From contig LFTM01000118.1 in assembly GCA_001513505.1 (NCBI GenBank), positions 5,432 through 13,884 on the forward strand: a stretch of DNA of 8,453 nt, written 5' to 3'. Made by a program: the position numbers and the translations under genes. The notes below the pieces were generated by a model, which saw nothing but the letters and a program-made list of their open reading frames with translations, made no database searches and was not told the origin of the DNA. The stretch's first letter is position 1. Each line of letters begins with the position of its first letter. This document shows, piece by piece, positions 1 through 6,912 of the stretch. The stretch comes from Clostridiales bacterium DTU092. Its GTDB lineage: Bacteria > Bacillota > Clostridia > Caldicoprobacterales > Caldicoprobacteraceae.

Positions 1-1903
1 ATATCTGTAAGGGTGTGGAGTTGCCGTAACCAGACTGAACCCCCGCAACCGCATTGGCTTTGGCTGTAGGAGCAGTACCACCGCCCGGGAGAAAACCCGG
101 ATCCGGATCAGCACTGTGGGAGATTGGATCCCCGGCGTACCTTCCATTGGGTGTAGCAGGCAGATTCTTTCCGTGGATGAAAACGTCTCCATGGGAGAAA
201 ATACCCGGGAGCACACGGAAACCAGCCTTTGTGGGTGTACCTATCATCAGGTCTGTATACATATCCGCAATGAGCTTTGCATAATAGTCAGCTCTGGAAT
301 TACCCGAACCGTACTTAGGTATACTCTTAAACATCAACCGGATATGTTCTGCACCTTCCCAATTGTTTTTAAGTATGGTCTGCAGCTCTTCCCAGGTCAG
401 TTTTTTCTCCTCTACTACAAACTTCTCTATAACAGCCAGTGAATCGGCTACGGTAGCCAGTGCAGTTGCATCGCATGCAAAATTATAAATATCCACGCCA
501 CCATTTGACATGTCTACTCCCCGCTCTATCGGACCATAGGCGAACAGGTTAGCAACTATCTCAGGTTTGTTCAGGTGCTTATACTTAACATGCCAGTCCA
601 CACCATCCTTGATGATGTTAACCGCTGTCTCCACATGGGCTTTATACCTGCGCATCAGGTTCTCCATGCTGTTTTCTTCATCCGACTCGATCATCTCATC
701 CAGTGCCAACAACAGCGGTTTTGCCAGACAGATCCGGGTCACGTCCTGCAAACAGTACTCTATACCGGGAAGCGCTGTCCAGTTGCATCCAACTTTAGCT
801 CTCATACGAGCAAGTGGAAGAGGGAATCCGTTGCGGGCATACCCCTTATCCAAGCCACCGGAGCATGAAAAGGACACACCAGTACCATCCTCAAACAGAT
901 ACTCTATAGCCTTGTCAAAGAGTTCTTCGTTTGTATTCTCGTGTACCCGCAGAGCAACATTAGCTGGAATCTTCAACCTGTGCATGGCTTCCAGAACCAT
1001 AAACGATATGGGATTGGACGCATCACTTCCGTCGGCAAAATTTTGACCGCCAATCTGCCAGTAGTGGGTATCATTGTAGAACATGCTTGCCAAATACCAT
1101 ATTACTTCCTCGTCATCCTTGATTATACCTTTGGCTTTATCTGCTTCATAATATGGATACAGCAGTTTGTCAATCTCCTGTCCGGCTCCGCCGTTAAAGT
1201 ACATACGATCTACGCATTGAAACCAACATATAAACTGCATAGCTTCCCTCAACGTCCGGGGAGGATTATCTATCAGCCACTCGTTTATATCGGCAATCTC
1301 CAGCAGGTTTTTCTTTACAAACTCATCGTCAGTCTTGCTTGCCTCCTGGCGGGCATAGTCAACATGTCTTTTAATCCAGCGCTGTATGGCCTCCACAAAA
1401 CGTTCTTCCCCGTCGTAGAAAGTTGTGTCTTCCGGATTATTATATTTCCTGTAGAATCTTATTTTCTCCAGCAGGCCTCCCCAGCCAAGCTCAAATCCGA
1501 TTCTAAGATCAGGACCACAGTGGTTCATGCCGTATAAACCCCGGGTTGTTATGTTATATTTTTCGAATAAAGGTTCCTGTTCCTTAAATATGTGCTGGGG
1601 TTTCCACGGTCCACCCATCCCGGGTACATTCCCTGCCCAGGCCCCTGCAAATGCACTCATGGGATGAATATAAACCGGATGAGCATCCAGATAGTTGGAA
1701 AAAGTCCTGGAAACTGCGTCCATGCCGTTCACCCGTCCGGATTCCGGATCCGTTACTATCTCAAATTCAATGGGTTCGTCAAAAGGGATCCAGCCATGAT
1801 CATCAAAATCGTACGACCCAAGTCTTTGAAGCTTGATATCGTTGAATTTAAGCTTGGTCTCGTGCAGTGATTTAATTCTCTCAGAATAACTCGGTATGCT
1901 CAT
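1..1903 (-). CDS. Glycyl radical enzyme of the pyruvate formate-lyase family, substrate unknown (3' end outside window)
   Basis: The reading frame is open from ATG at 1903 to the window edge: 634 codons with no stop. AAAGGGGG (1920-1913) lies 9 nt before the ATG. Family landmarks appear in order: EIDKLLYPYY (243-252), matching the usual R-L-D-Q-x-L-x-P-Y-Y block; GYARNGFP, then VGCNWTALPG with presumed thiyl-radical Cys373; PKYGSGN (about 529-535); TPNGR (584-588); and an SADPDPG/APTA segment near the end. Family members bear the radical on a C-terminal Gly about 310-370 residues after the Cys, so the R-V-x-G loop should lie about 50-110 codons beyond base 1. The activase gene is immediately upstream (125-nt gap). 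That gap holds a TTGACA (1980-1975) but no good -10, so own-promoter expression is unproven. The motif after Cys is Asn-Trp, not Val-Glu, so it cannot be assigned to a known eliminase class. Cytoplasmic. The family is certain; the substrate is unknown, with a sugar or polyol derivative inferred from the neighbouring importer. Confidence 0.95.
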   Translation of the reverse strand, partial: MSIPSYSERIKSLHETKLKFNDIKLQRLGSYDFDDHGWIPFDEPIEFEIVTDPESGRVNGMDAVSRTFSNYLDAHPVYIHPMSAFAGAWAGNVPGMGGPWKPQHIFKEQEPLFEKYNITTRGLYGMNHCGPDLRIGFELGWGGLLEKIRFYRKYNNPEDTTFYDGEERFVEAIQRWIKRHVDYARQEASKTDDEFVKKNLLEIADINEWLIDNPPRTLREAMQFICWFQCVDRMYFNGGAGQEIDKLLYPYYEADKAKGIIKDDEEVIWYLASMFYNDTHYWQIGGQNFADGSDASNPISFMVLEAMHRLKIPANVALRVHENTNEELFDKAIEYLFEDGTGVSFSCSGGLDKGYARNGFPLPLARMRAKVGCNWTALPGIEYCLQDVTRICLAKPLLLALDEMIESDEENSMENLMRRYKAHVETAVNIIKDGVDWHVKYKHLNKPEIVANLFAYGPIERGVDMSNGGVDIYNFACDATALATVADSLAVIEKFVVEEKKLTWEELQTILKNNWEGAEHIRLMFKSIPKYGSGNSRADYYAKLIADMYTDLMIGTPTKAGFRVLPGIFSHGDVFIHGKNLPATPNGRYAGDPISHSADPDPGFLPGGGTAPTAKANAVAGVQSGYGNSTPLQI

Positions 1904-2028
1904 ATTTTTAATCCCCCTTTATTTGTACTGATGTGCTATAAAAGCTGTCGTTAAACAGCGTTTATTCTTGCAACTGTCAATATATTGGAGCCAAATATCT
2001 GCCACCATCATTTACTTCTGTAACTTAA

Positions 2029-2964
2029 TTACACCGGTACATATTCACTGGCCAGGCTTGTAAACATGGACATGGTATCGGGATCGGGAGTGTAATACGT
2101 GTTCTCGTATTCCTTACCCAGCGTATCATATTTGACCTTTCCAAGACTATGATATGGAAGAAGGACATACTGTTTGAGATTCTTCATGTGCTGTAAAAAT
2201 CTTGCTATTGACAGAATCTCTTCGGAAGTATCGTTTACCGAACCTACAACGGGTGTTCTTACTATAATGGGTATACCTTCGTTATCGAGCTTTTTAAGAT
2301 TATTGAGTATGGTATCTCTGTCGCCGTGAATATGCATGTCGTATATACTCTGACTGTAAGCTTTTATATCATACATGATCAAATCTATATATGGCAACAG
2401 GACCTTCAGCCTGTTGTAGTCATAATTTCCTGCCGTCTGAATTGCAGCGTGTAAGTTATGGTGCTTAATACACTTTAAAAGTTCCAGACAAAACTCGGTC
2501 TGCAGCACCGGCTCGCCCCCGGACAGGGTTACTCCCCCTCCGGATTTTTCATAGTACACAACATCAGCCAGTACCTGTTCCATCACCTCATCAACGGTCA
2601 TTGATTTTCCGCTCAAAACCAGAGCGTCTACATAGCAGTTCTGAGTACAAATCCCGCATGCAGTACAGTGTGTCCTGTCAAACACATGCCTGCCGTCTAC
2701 AATGGAATGACATTTCTGCGGACAGCTTACAACACAGTTGCCGCAGTAAACACAGCGATCGGGATAATACTGAATCTGGCTCTGCTTAACAAAGGATTCG
2801 GGATTATGACACCACCCGCATCTATTGCTGCATCCTTTGAAAAATACCGTTGTCCTTATCCCCGGCCCGTCATGAACCGCAAAGCGCTGTATGTCGAATA
2901 TCTGACCGGTTATTTTCTTTTTACATCCCTCACCTGCCTGATTGGTGTTACATATATTACGCAT
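2029..2964 (-). CDS. Glycyl radical enzyme activating enzyme (radical SAM, with two-cluster ferredoxin insert)
   Basis: This 311-residue protein should cleave S-adenosylmethionine and abstract the glycine hydrogen of its partner, here the glycyl radical enzyme encoded next. The radical-SAM cluster motif is C45-x3-C49-x2-C52, preceded by the family signature HDGPGIRTTVFFKGC (31-45). A ferredoxin-like insert follows with two 4Fe-4S patterns: C71/C74/C77/C81 (with C85) and C100/C103/C106/C110. This insert is typical of activases for the non-PFL glycyl radical enzymes, whereas classical PflA lacks it. SGGGVTLSGGEP (141-152) is the SAM-binding region, and YDIKAYS and VVGSVNDT are further family segments. 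The ATG at 2964 has AGGGGG 7 nt upstream. The first 17 residues precede the conserved core, so a slightly later start cannot be excluded. It lies 126 nt after the permease gene in the same direction. Function is confident; the exact partner is inferred from adjacency. Confidence 0.95.
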   Translation of the reverse strand: MRNICNTNQAGEGCKKKITGQIFDIQRFAVHDGPGIRTTVFFKGCSNRCGWCHNPESFVKQSQIQYYPDRCVYCGNCVVSCPQKCHSIVDGRHVFDRTHCTACGICTQNCYVDALVLSGKSMTVDEVMEQVLADVVYYEKSGGGVTLSGGEPVLQTEFCLELLKCIKHHNLHAAIQTAGNYDYNRLKVLLPYIDLIMYDIKAYSQSIYDMHIHGDRDTILNNLKKLDNEGIPIIVRTPVVGSVNDTSEEILSIARFLQHMKNLKQYVLLPYHSLGKVKYDTLGKEYENTYYTPDPDTMSMFTSLASEYVPV

Positions 2965-3090
2965 ATTGCTGCCCCCTATATATAATCATTTACATTTTCC
3001 TGATATAGCAGAATCCATCTATACTCAAAGGACCATCTAATCTCCGAATATGCTCTTTTCAAGGTTCTTAGTATCCATAACTTATTGTCA

Positions 3091-3978
3091 TTAACCCTTT
3101 ATACCTACAGAAGCAATCCCCTGAATAATATACTTCTGCAGGAACAGGAATATCAGAAAAGGCGGAATAATTGCGACAGTAGCCGTTGCAAACAGCTTTG
3201 GATAATCCCTGTCTCCGAAGGCCTGTAATTGTGCCGTAAGCATACCTACATATGCGGGTAACGTTGAATCCTGTATTTTGTTTATATAAATAAAGGGAGT
3301 CATCCAGTCGTTCCAGGTGGATAGCGCTGTATTAACGGCAATAACCGCAATCATAGGTTTTTGTATTGGAATCAGTATCCTGAAAATCATTCTGAAGAAG
3401 CCACATCCGTCGATCTCTGCAGCCTCTTCAAGATCCCTGGGTATAGAACGCATTGACTGGATAAACAGGAATACCCATAAAAGATTATTCCAGCCAAAGG
3501 GTAAATACAACATCAGTATATTATTTATTAACCCCCTGCCTCCTATTCCCATCCAGTTGTTCCCACCGGCAAAGGGAATTTTGGAAACCATAACGAAGGA
3601 TGGGATCAGGGTCAATACACTTGGTACAAGCTGTGAACAGATTATTACCGCAAAAAAGAACTTTTTGCCTTTGAATTCGTATCTTGCCATAACATAACCT
3701 ACAAGTACGGCCATTAAACATACGTTGACAGTGTACCAGGCAGTTCTAAAAACCGTATTTATCAAAGGACGGATTCCGTTAGGAGTAAAGATATAAAGGA
3801 AGTTGGATAAAACAATCCTTTTTGGCATGGGCAACAGAGAGCCCAGATGACCAAAATCGTCCTTATGGTTAAGTCCGGCCAGAGCAGAATATATAAACGG
3901 ATACAGCATAATAATTGCCACAACACTCATTATGAGCAGCCATATCGTCATTATAATTCTCGACCTAGTTTTGCCCAT
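3091..3978 (-). CDS. ABC sugar transporter permease, MalG/CUT1 type
   Basis: This 295-residue inner-membrane subunit of a carbohydrate importer pairs with the permease encoded just upstream. It shows about six hydrophobic segments, the first near residues 8-30 after a short basic N-terminus and the last near 262-282. The cytoplasmic EAA loop that docks the ATPase is EEAAEIDG (184-191), continuing to LIP at 202-204. ATG at 3978 shares one base with the upstream stop (TGATG), indicating translational coupling. AAGGAG lies 9 nt before this ATG. A TTG three bases earlier (3981) is 6 nt from the same AAGGAG and is a possible alternative start, adding one Met. The length fits MalG-like proteins without extra domains. 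Specificity cannot be read from the sequence; the absence of a neighbouring ATPase gene points to use of a shared one. Confidence 0.93.
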   Translation of the reverse strand: MGKTRSRIIMTIWLLIMSVVAIIMLYPFIYSALAGLNHKDDFGHLGSLLPMPKRIVLSNFLYIFTPNGIRPLINTVFRTAWYTVNVCLMAVLVGYVMARYEFKGKKFFFAVIICSQLVPSVLTLIPSFVMVSKIPFAGGNNWMGIGGRGLINNILMLYLPFGWNNLLWVFLFIQSMRSIPRDLEEAAEIDGCGFFRMIFRILIPIQKPMIAVIAVNTALSTWNDWMTPFIYINKIQDSTLPAYVGMLTAQLQAFGDRDYPKLFATATVAIIPPFLIFLFLQKYIIQGIASVGIKG

Positions 3979-4895
3979 CAATCTTCACTCCTTACTATAA
4001 ATCTAAAATACATCAGCGCGAATATAATGGTGACTATCCCAAGTACGATAGACTGTGCTCCGGCCATACCCAGGTTAAAACTCTGAATACCGTCACGGTA
4101 TATACGATACATGAGAACATCCGTCTTTCCATACGGATTTCCTCTTGATATGAACATTACTACGTCAAACATCTGCATTACATTAATCACACCGGTAAGA
4201 ATTATATATCCGGCGATGTATTTCAATCCAGGAATTGTTATATAGCGTATTTCCTGCCATCTTTTAGCACCATCTACTCTTGCAGCTTCATATAAACTTG
4301 GATTTATTGATTGTAATCCACCTAACCATATTATGGCGGCCGGTCCGATGCTGCGCCATACGAAATATACCACAATCCAAAATACCATCCAGAATTGAGA
4401 ATAATTCCATACAATCGGCTGAACACCAATAGCTTCTAAAAACTTATTAAGTCCCCCATCAACCGGACTAAGCAAAGCAACAACTACAGCAGTTGTGGTA
4501 GAGACAGCAGCAACAGACGGTACATAAACAGTTGTTCTGAAAAACCCCCTGATACGGAAGTTTACATTCAAAGCCAATCCCAACAAGAAAGAGAGAACTG
4601 TGTTAAAGAAAAGACAGATCATTCCTATCCATATCTGTCTCCATAGAAGTATAAGATATTCATTAGTTGCAAAAAAAGTCCTGAAGTTTTCCAAACCAAC
4701 CCACTTTGGTAAACCGCTGAGGCCGTCGAATTCCGTAAAGCCTAGAAAAAAGCCAATTAACAAAGGCAGTAAGCTCCAAAAAGCAATATAGATATAGTAT
4801 GGAAGTATTATCATATATGCGCGTCTGGCTTCCCTCTGGGCACGTGTCAGACCTCTCTTTTTGATTCCGGCCGGGAGTTGTAAGGTTTTTTCCAT
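3978..4895 (-). CDS. ABC sugar transporter permease, MalF/CUT1 type
   Basis: This 305-residue membrane subunit of the same importer has a basic N-terminal tail (KKRGLTRAQREARR, 12-25) followed by about six membrane segments. The first is near residues 27-53, then 84-110, 120-143, 168-192, 225-250 and 275-298. The ATPase-docking EAA loop is YEAARVDGAKRW (202-213), ending with IPG at 221-223. It lacks the long periplasmic insert of E. coli MalF, as is usual for Gram-positive CUT1 permeases. ATG at 4895 has GGAAGGAG with about 5 nt spacing. The gene is separated from the binding-protein gene by 161 nt that contain a perfect hairpin and a possible internal promoter. It overlaps the second permease by one base. 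Confidence 0.93.
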   Translation of the reverse strand: MEKTLQLPAGIKKRGLTRAQREARRAYMIILPYYIYIAFWSLLPLLIGFFLGFTEFDGLSGLPKWVGLENFRTFFATNEYLILLWRQIWIGMICLFFNTVLSFLLGLALNVNFRIRGFFRTTVYVPSVAAVSTTTAVVVALLSPVDGGLNKFLEAIGVQPIVWNYSQFWMVFWIVVYFVWRSIGPAAIIWLGGLQSINPSLYEAARVDGAKRWQEIRYITIPGLKYIAGYIILTGVINVMQMFDVVMFISRGNPYGKTDVLMYRIYRDGIQSFNLGMAGAQSIVLGIVTIIFALMYFRFIVRSED

Positions 4896-4945
4896 CTACT
4901 CTCCTTCCCTTCTGCAGTTCTTATTTATTATACATATATGTCTTT

Positions 4946-4974
4946 ATTATAATTTATAATTATCTGTTTGTGAA
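4946..4974 (-). promoter_or_regulatory. Possible internal promoter ahead of the permease genes
   Basis: On the minus strand TTCACA (4974-4969) and TATAAT (4951-4946) are separated by exactly 17 nt. The -35 matches 5 of 6 consensus bases and the -10 matches all six. The start point would be about 45 nt upstream of the permease ATG. An 8-bp inverted repeat (4994-4987 with 4969-4962) overlaps the -35. The region is AT-rich, so chance matches are likely. This is a candidate secondary promoter only. Confidence 0.35.
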
Positions 4975-5014
4975 CTGCCATAAACTAAACAGATTAGTAT
5001 CGCAGTTAATTAAA

Positions 5015-5050
5015 GTTAAGCGTGGTAAGCAGATTCTTACCACGCTTAAC
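5015..5050 (-). terminator. Perfect 15-bp intercistronic hairpin after the binding-protein gene (partial terminator or mRNA stabiliser)
   Basis: Arms 5015-5029 and 5036-5050 are exact reverse complements around a 6-nt loop. The hairpin starts 6 nt past the stop codon of the binding-protein gene. On the transcribed strand it is followed by TTTAATTAAC, so the T tract is too weak for a standard strong terminator. Hairpins at this position in sugar ABC operons (for example malE-malF) are known to protect the upstream message or reduce read-through, giving more binding protein than permease. I infer that role here. Confidence 0.75.
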
Positions 5051-5056
5051 ATCATG

Positions 5057-6421
5057 TTATTTCAGAAGACCTTCAATCTCTTTCTGAGCCTCAGCGCAGA
5101 TCTGATCGATTGGATCATTGGTCATAGTAACGCGGGCAAGAACTTTTGTATTGATGATCTCCCAAATCTGAGCATCGTTCTTATCAAAGGTGGTTAAACC
5201 TGTATATGTTCCCTCACGGAATGCTTCCATTGCGACCTTAAGTGTGGGATTGTCTGCATAAAGGCTTTCATTATCGATGATTGATTTCAGAGGTACACAT
5301 ACAGTTTCCTCCAACCATATCTTCAGATTCTCTTCCTTGAGCTGAGCTCTGATAAGATTAAATGCATCTTCCTTGTTCTTGGCATCCTTGGGAACGCCCA
5401 CATAAACAGCCCCTACCATACAGTTGCCTATCTGACCACCTTCAGGTAAAGGCAGCGGAGCTACGCCCCAGTCCATGTTATTACGTTCAGCACCAGCAGC
5501 CTGCCAGGAACCGTTAACTGCAAAGGCAATATTCTGTGTCTTTTCAAAAGCTTCCCACAATGGACCCTCGTCGGCATTGTTGCCAAGCCCGGCCGGGAAA
5601 TAAGCGTTCATTTCACGTATAAACTCCAGAGTTTCTATAACCTTGGGATCTGTCAAATTGATTTCGCTTCCTCCACCGAAATCGGTACCTTTTTGACGGA
5701 AGAAAGGTGTAGCACGCAGTGAACCTCCGAAGTGGGGGAATGTTGGAATACCGCCGCCCCATACTTCGCCGTTGCCCTTTTCAGTGACTGTTCTGGCTGC
5801 GTTTTGCCAATCTTCCCAGGTTTTTATTTCTGCTTCAGGATCCAAACCGGCATCTGCCAACAGCTTCTTGTTGTAGAAGAGCATGAATATAGAAGCTTTA
5901 TGTGCTACTGCCATGGGAACCCCGTTCTTGTCCTTAATTAAAAATGAAGGGTTAACCGCATCAACTATATCCTGGGGTAATGGCTCAAGTATACCGCTGT
6001 TAGCATAAGTAGGCATAAAGGTTTCTCCGGCCACAACACTGGGAGGATCTCCGGCAGTTATAGCTGCACGCTGTTTCTGATCCAATGTTTCTGCCCAGCC
6101 CCAATCCAGATACTCTACTTCATAGTTGGGATACTCCTCCTCAATGGTCTTGCGAACGGCAATATAATATTCATCGTGAGGAGTTAACCCCTCTTCTTTT
6201 GCTTCTGCCGCTGCAATCTGATCATCGTTATAACCCAGCTGGGTTCCGGATAGTTTGATTTTCTCCCCGCCTGCATCGTCAGTCTTGTCTTTTTGATCAC
6301 TGGTTGATGCTCCGTTGTCACCACTTGGAGTACCTTCATCACTCGGGGTATCAGGGCCGCCGCATGCCGCCAACGACAAAAGCAGCATTAACACAAGAAC
6401 AATGGAAACAAGTTTTTTCAT
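5057..6421 (-). CDS. ABC transporter sugar-binding lipoprotein (extracellular solute-binding protein, CUT1 type)
   Basis: This 454-residue lipoprotein captures substrate outside the cell and delivers it to the two permeases encoded downstream. MKKLVSIVLVLMLLLSLAAC is a lipoprotein signal peptide with lipobox LAAC (17-20); Cys20 would be lipidated. A Ser/Thr/Asp/Gly-rich tether spans about 21-55. The mature fold shows solute-binding family 1 landmarks: a region rich in Trp and Glu (LDWGWAET), GDPPSVVAG, AFAVNGSWQAAG and VAPLPLPEGG. The start at 6421 is chosen over an in-frame TTG at 6475 because AGGAGGGG (6437-6430) lies 8 nt before it and the signal peptide begins there. The many aromatic residues suit a carbohydrate ligand, but the ligand cannot be named. 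Its promoter and a long leader lie upstream. Confidence 0.93.
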   Translation of the reverse strand: MKKLVSIVLVLMLLLSLAACGGPDTPSDEGTPSGDNGASTSDQKDKTDDAGGEKIKLSGTQLGYNDDQIAAAEAKEEGLTPHDEYYIAVRKTIEEEYPNYEVEYLDWGWAETLDQKQRAAITAGDPPSVVAGETFMPTYANSGILEPLPQDIVDAVNPSFLIKDKNGVPMAVAHKASIFMLFYNKKLLADAGLDPEAEIKTWEDWQNAARTVTEKGNGEVWGGGIPTFPHFGGSLRATPFFRQKGTDFGGGSEINLTDPKVIETLEFIREMNAYFPAGLGNNADEGPLWEAFEKTQNIAFAVNGSWQAAGAERNNMDWGVAPLPLPEGGQIGNCMVGAVYVGVPKDAKNKEDAFNLIRAQLKEENLKIWLEETVCVPLKSIIDNESLYADNPTLKVAMEAFREGTYTGLTTFDKNDAQIWEIINTKVLARVTMTNDPIDQICAEAQKEIEGLLK

Positions 6422-6460
6422 TCTCTTTACCCCTCCTAATTTATAATATTGATCATTTTT

Positions 6461-6494
6461 GTAAAACCCTAACAACTTAAATTTAGGATTTTAC
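6461..6494 (-). repeat. 12-bp leader hairpin with one G-U wobble
   Basis: The arms 6494-6483 and 6472-6461 pair over 12 positions with a 10-nt loop. One pair is G-U when transcribed from the minus strand and would be a C-A mismatch on the plus strand, which fits function in the operon transcript. It ends about 24 nt before the ribosome binding site of the lipoprotein gene. No T tract follows, so it is not an obvious terminator. Confidence 0.6.
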
Positions 6495-6504
6495 TTTTAT
6501 ATCA

Positions 6505-6588
6505 GCACAAACTTCCTTCCTTATGACAGATCTTTTGCATCATCCAATCAATATATACTACCGTGATTATAAAGAAAGGAAGTTGTGC
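6505..6588 (-). repeat. 17-bp leader hairpin with a 49-nt loop
   Basis: The 5' arm (6588-6572) pairs with the 3' arm (6522-6505): six pairs GCACAA/TTGTGC, a one-base bulge, then eleven more pairs. One of these is a G-U wobble only in minus-strand RNA and would be C-A on the plus strand. The 3' arm is purine-rich (AAGGAAGG) and resembles a ribosome binding site, but no suitable start codon follows. An alternative reading is a small inverted-repeat element, but I see no target-site duplication (flanks atca and atga). Confidence 0.6.
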
Positions 6589-6620
6589 ATGATTAAACAA
6601 TATTATCTCGTAAGCTATAT

Positions 6621-6719
6621 TTATTTTTTCGTCTCGCCGGGAATAAATAGTCTGATCCTGGGTAATTCTGTTTCCGTGCTGACCCCCTGCTCATCAATTT
6701 GCACTTTTATGAAATGCCT
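6621..6719 (-). other. 32-codon open stretch in the leader, possible gene remnant or leader peptide
   Basis: Between TGA (6722-6720) and TAA (6623-6621) one minus-strand frame is open for 32 codons. Its end, LPRIRLFIPGETKK, reads like a normal protein C-terminus. There is no ATG in frame. A GTG (6704-6702) is possible but has no close ribosome binding site. It may be the tail of a decayed gene, a short leader peptide, or chance. The product is not recognised. Confidence 0.2.
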
Positions 6720-6730
6720 TCAGTTGCTTT

Positions 6731-6744
6731 ACTTCATTTGAAGT
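6731..6744. repeat. ACTTCA-TT-TGAAGT palindrome, partly repeated at 6789-6799
   Basis: Six-base arms (6731-6736 and 6739-6744) flank TT. A related copy, ACTTCAATTGA, occurs at 6789-6799, matching the first 11 bases of this one at 10 positions, 58 bp away and overlapping the expected transcription start. The pair could be binding sites for a regulator other than the local one. No family can be named. Confidence 0.3.
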
Positions 6745-6761
6745 TTTTGTAAAGGTATTCT

Positions 6762-6777
6762 ATTTGATATAATCAAT
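6762..6777. promoter_or_regulatory. Candidate operator of the local regulator in front of the transport operon
   Basis: ATTTGATATAATCAAT contains TTGAT-ATA-ATCAA with perfect arms. Its first ten bases are identical to the perfect palindrome downstream of the regulator's own promoter (8161-8176). It lies about 29 bp downstream of the -10 box, inside the predicted transcribed region, a place where a bound repressor would block elongation or initiation. A further half-site TTGATATA lies upstream of the -35 at 6855-6862. Assignment to the adjacent regulator is inference. Confidence 0.5.
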
Positions 6778-6806
6778 CTGCATTTCAAACTTCAATTGAC
6801 AGGTTA

Positions 6807-6835
6807 AATATATCATATGAGTTTTTTGATGTCAA
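6807..6835 (-). promoter_or_regulatory. Main promoter of the transport and glycyl radical operon
   Basis: TTGACA (6835-6830) and TATATT (6812-6807) are separated by 17 nt: a perfect -35, and a -10 with five of six consensus bases. Transcription should start near 6800 and run toward lower coordinates. It lies between the regulator's stop and the lipoprotein gene, and a candidate operator lies just downstream. No strong terminator separates it from the regulator gene, so read-through from the regulator is also possible. Confidence 0.8.
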
Positions 6836-6912
6836 TAGGTTTTTTTGTCATTTATTGATATATTCTTTTGTTTGGAGATGAGTTGATGGAATATGATCAA
6901 TTAATCAGATAT

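Larger units (their letters stand above)
6422..6800 (-). promoter_or_regulatory. Long structured 5' leader of the transport operon
   Basis: From the predicted transcription start (about 6800) to the lipoprotein ATG is about 380 nt. No convincing gene lies in it. In transcript order it contains an operator-like palindrome (6777-6762), an ACTTCA/TGAAGT palindrome (6744-6731), a 32-codon open stretch (6719-6621), a 17-bp hairpin (6588-6505), a 12-bp hairpin (6494-6461) and the ribosome binding site AGGAGGGG (6437-6430). I do not recognise a known riboswitch class. The transcription start is inferred from the promoter, not observed. Confidence 0.5.

Noticed and set aside
941..1537. Plus-strand open frame of 198 codons opposite the glycyl radical enzyme
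   Set aside because: It is fully antisense to a continuous, family-matching coding sequence and has no independent support.
1944..1980. Separate promoter for the glycyl radical enzyme (TTGACA at 1980-1975)
   Set aside because: The -35 is perfect, but at 17 nt spacing the -10 would be TGTTTA, a poor match. The small GCTGT/ACAGC repeat is too short to call a structure.
3033..3074. 13-codon ATG frame on the minus strand (MDTKNLEKSIFGD) between the second permease and the activase
   Set aside because: It has no ribosome binding site and is too short to distinguish from chance, although its composition is protein-like.
6505..6588. Possible miniature inverted-repeat transposable element
   Set aside because: Terminal arms exist, but no target-site duplication is visible, no second copy is in the window, and the wobble pattern favours an RNA hairpin in the operon leader.
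6523..6741. Plus-strand open frame of 72 codons across the operon leader
   Set aside because: It has no ribosome binding site, runs antisense to a structured leader, and has a low-complexity hydrophobic composition. It is better explained as the complement of the leader.
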